Part shown: one piece after another, positions 6,588 through 7,451 of the stretch
How the letters are laid out: every line of letters starts with the position of its first letter
How positions within the stretch are numbered: the stretch's first letter is position 1
Assembly (NCBI GenBank): GCA_017629415.1
Contig: JAGBXG010000014.1
Coordinates: 1 to 7,451 of the forward strand
DNA length: 7,451 bases
From: Pseudomonadota bacterium
GTDB taxonomy: Bacteria > Myxococcota > Bradymonadia > UBA4248
Reading direction: 5' to 3'
Translations under genes and position numbers: made by a program
Notes under the pieces: model-generated
What the model was told of the DNA's origin: nothing
The model's input: only the letters and a program-made list of their open reading frames with translations
Database searches by the model: none

Positions 6588-6603
6588 GCCTACAAACATA
6601 GGC
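6588..6603 (-). other. Leader-RNA hairpin upstream of the lipoprotein gene
   Basis: GCCTA (6588-6592) and TAGGC (6599-6603) form a perfect 5-bp stem with a 6-nt loop. It lies between the predicted -10 box and the lipoprotein start codon, in the predicted 5' leader. It is small, and its role is unknown. Confidence 0.3.
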
Positions 6604-6618
6604 CTCTAAAAATATACG

Positions 6619-6647
6619 AATATGACACGGCACCCCAAAACCGTCAA
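6619..6647 (-). promoter_or_regulatory. Sigma70-type promoter for the lipoprotein-pseudokinase-sigma operon
   Basis: On the minus strand TTGACG (6647-6642, five of six consensus bases) is followed after exactly 17 nt by CATATT (6624-6619, four of six). The predicted start of transcription is near 6612, leaving a leader of about 57 nt before the lipoprotein ATG. It lies in the 104-nt gap between the zinc-ribbon stop and the lipoprotein start. It looks like a housekeeping promoter and shows no GGAAC-type ECF -35 element, so it gives no sign that the encoded sigma factor drives its own operon. Confidence 0.5.
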
Positions 6648-6659
6648 CGCCAAACGCGT

Positions 6660-7103
6660 CTATTTGCCGCAAACCAGACGTTTTATGCCTTCTTCAAACA
6701 AAATTTCGGCTTTTGTCGTATCGATCATTTCAACGACAACGCCGACACCGAATTTGTTATGACGTACGATGTCGCCATCTTCAAATTTGGCTTTGATGGA
6801 ATAGGTTTTTATTTCGGTATTATCGGCCTGTGTTAATCGTTCCCAGGCATCATGTAAAGACTGTTCGCTGGCGCGGTCTTCTGCTGTCAGCACAGACTGT
6901 ACTGTCACCAGAGTATCGACTTCACGGATGTGCTCATGATTGCATTCCGCACAAGCAATTTTGTTGCCTTTTACTTTGGCATGCGGCCGCATATCCTTGC
7001 AATTCGGGCACCATTCTTCAATCAGTTCGGCATCGATTGCTTCATTGTCAAGCGAATCGTCATCCATTTCCATATCATCGCGGCTTTTGCGTGAATCCAT
7101 CAT
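6660..7103 (-). CDS. Zinc-ribbon protein with acidic N-terminus and tudor/CarD-like tail, 147 aa
   Basis: Small, probably cytosolic, probably nucleic-acid- or polymerase-associated protein; the exact role is unknown. Residues 8-30 are strongly acidic. A four-cysteine zinc ribbon follows: CPNC (32-35) and CAEC (51-54). A helical middle (about 66-95) leads to a beta-rich tail, GDIVRHNKFGVGVVVEM (110-126) then AEILFEEGIKRLVCGK (132-147). That tail pattern (a V/I-x-H-x-x-FG-x-G-x-V core and an F-x-x-G-x-K-x-L end) resembles the tudor-like C-terminus of UvrD/PcrA helicases and CarD-type RNA-polymerase-binding folds. Similar small proteins are common in myxobacteria (from memory, not searched). The ATG at 7103 is chosen because AAGGAC lies at ideal spacing; the next codon is also ATG. 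An upstream in-frame GTG (7130) overlaps the ribosome site and is unlikely. It lies 104 nt upstream of the lipoprotein gene, separated by a promoter, so it is probably a separate unit. Confidence 0.82.
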   Translation of the reverse strand: MMDSRKSRDDMEMDDDSLDNEAIDAELIEEWCPNCKDMRPHAKVKGNKIACAECNHEHIREVDTLVTVQSVLTAEDRASEQSLHDAWERLTQADNTEIKTYSIKAKFEDGDIVRHNKFGVGVVVEMIDTTKAEILFEEGIKRLVCGK

Positions 7104-7110
7104 CTTTATC

Positions 7111-7116
7111 GTCCTT
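7111..7116 (-). promoter_or_regulatory. Ribosome binding site deciding the zinc-ribbon start
   Basis: AAGGAC on the minus strand lies 7 nt before the ATG at 7103-7101. It is the only clear Shine-Dalgarno sequence in the window. It argues for ATG at 7103 over the in-frame GTG at 7130. Confidence 0.75.
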
Positions 7117-7298
7117 AAAAAAGAAATCACAGAGCCGGGAGCTTATCCCCCGTAAGCGCGCGCCTTTTTGCACATTGCAGTTTGTATCGTCAATGTGTTT
7201 TTGTATGTCGTCTAATGTATTGTTTTATTTGTAAAAAATGCGCGTTTTCTTCGTCAGTATCGTCATTCTGTTCGTTCCCGTTGAACTCCCGAAAACAG

Positions 7299-7415
7299 CC
7301 CATGATTGTGGGTTCCAAGGGGCAGAGCCCCTTTTTGCTCGCCATTTGGCGCACTTTCTTTGTCAGCTTTGACCTCACTACCGCCCTTCGGGCGTTCTCT
7401 CCCACCGGGAGAGAA
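7299..7415. repeat. Cluster of five perfect short hairpins
   Basis: Five inverted repeats follow one another: CCCA 7299-7302 with TGGG 7309-7312; AAGGGGC 7317-7323 with GCCCCTT 7327-7333; CGCC 7340-7343 with GGCG 7348-7351; CGCCC 7382-7386 with GGGCG 7390-7394; and TTCTCTCCC 7395-7403 with GGGAGAGAA 7407-7415. Loops are 3-6 nt. Such stacked palindromes are typical of REP/MITE-like intergenic elements in bacteria. Whether this one is repeated in the genome cannot be told from one copy. Confidence 0.5.
7317..7336 (+). terminator. Intrinsic terminator-like hairpin on the plus strand
   Basis: AAGGGGC and GCCCCTT form a 7-bp stem with loop AGA, and the Ts at 7332-7336 complete a five-T run. This is a compact intrinsic terminator for plus-strand transcription. 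On the minus strand the hairpin is followed by GGAACC, so it should not stop transcription in that direction. No plus-strand gene is seen upstream within the window, so it may instead belong to the repeat cluster. Confidence 0.4.
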
Positions 7416-7451
7416 ACCTGATTCGCTTTGCTCATCAAAACCAGCTCAAGT

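Larger units (their letters stand above)
7104..7451. other. Non-coding right flank upstream of the zinc-ribbon gene
   Basis: No credible gene lies here. 7104-7290 is AT-rich and should contain the promoter of the zinc-ribbon gene. Candidates are weak: TTGACG at 7193-7188 has only CAAAAA at the right distance. A small hairpin, GCTTA (7141-7145) with TAAGC (7153-7157), would fall in the leader. TGACGATAC occurs twice on the minus strand (7265-7257 and 7192-7184). From 7299 onward the stretch is dominated by a hairpin cluster. Confidence 0.6.

Noticed and set aside
6556..6672. 39-residue N-terminal extension of the lipoprotein (ATG at 6672)
   Set aside because: It would overlap the zinc-ribbon gene, run through the predicted promoter and displace the signal peptide. 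The ATG at 6555 gives a normal lipoprotein start.
7104..7130. GTG start at 7130 for the zinc-ribbon protein
   Set aside because: The good ribosome site AAGGAC lies inside that extension and points to the ATG at 7103.
7165..7193. Promoter TTGACG plus 17 nt plus CAAAAA for the zinc-ribbon gene
   Set aside because: The -35 match is good, but the -10 matches only three of six bases. It is too weak to annotate.
7190..7438. 82-codon open frame on the minus strand
   Set aside because: It runs through the five-hairpin cluster, has no ribosome site or recognisable domain, and its codons follow the palindromes. Most likely it is non-coding.

Overview
The window reads as a bacterial chromosomal segment in which all five convincing genes lie on the minus strand. 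Base composition looks moderate to slightly AT-leaning. The gene content points to a Myxococcota/Bradymonadota-type ('deltaproteobacterial') lineage. The indicators are a kinase-fold protein joined to a GYF-like domain, one membrane helix and an AgmX/PglI-type TonB-like C-terminus, a small acidic zinc-ribbon protein with a FGVG(V/I)V tail, and an ECF sigma factor. This placement is inferred from architecture only; no marker gene is present.

Layout in the direction of transcription (right to left). 7104-7451 is a non-coding flank with a dense cluster of short perfect hairpins (7299-7415). Next come a zinc-ribbon/tudor-like protein (7103-6660), a 104-nt spacer with a good sigma70-type promoter (6647-6619), a small lipoprotein (6555-6112), a membrane-anchored pseudokinase (6098-4230) and an ECF sigma factor (4202-3600). 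After the sigma gene there are stacked hairpins and a U8-type terminator (3597-3521). Then comes a long secreted or periplasmic WG-repeat protein (3405-289). 1-288 is a non-coding flank with hairpins and a 25-nt imperfect direct repeat.

Lipoprotein, pseudokinase and sigma genes are separated by only 13 and 27 nt and share one evident promoter, so they are very likely an operon. The kinase-fold protein has lost the HRD Asp, the DFG Asp and most of the glycine loop, so it should not phosphorylate. The most interesting hypothesis is an envelope-signalling module. In it, a membrane-spanning pseudokinase with cytosolic GYF and periplasmic TonB-like domains would replace the usual anti-sigma factor in controlling the neighbouring ECF sigma factor. 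The lipoprotein would be an envelope component, and the WG-repeat protein a possible target or envelope partner. The genes and motifs are seen directly; the regulatory link is inference.
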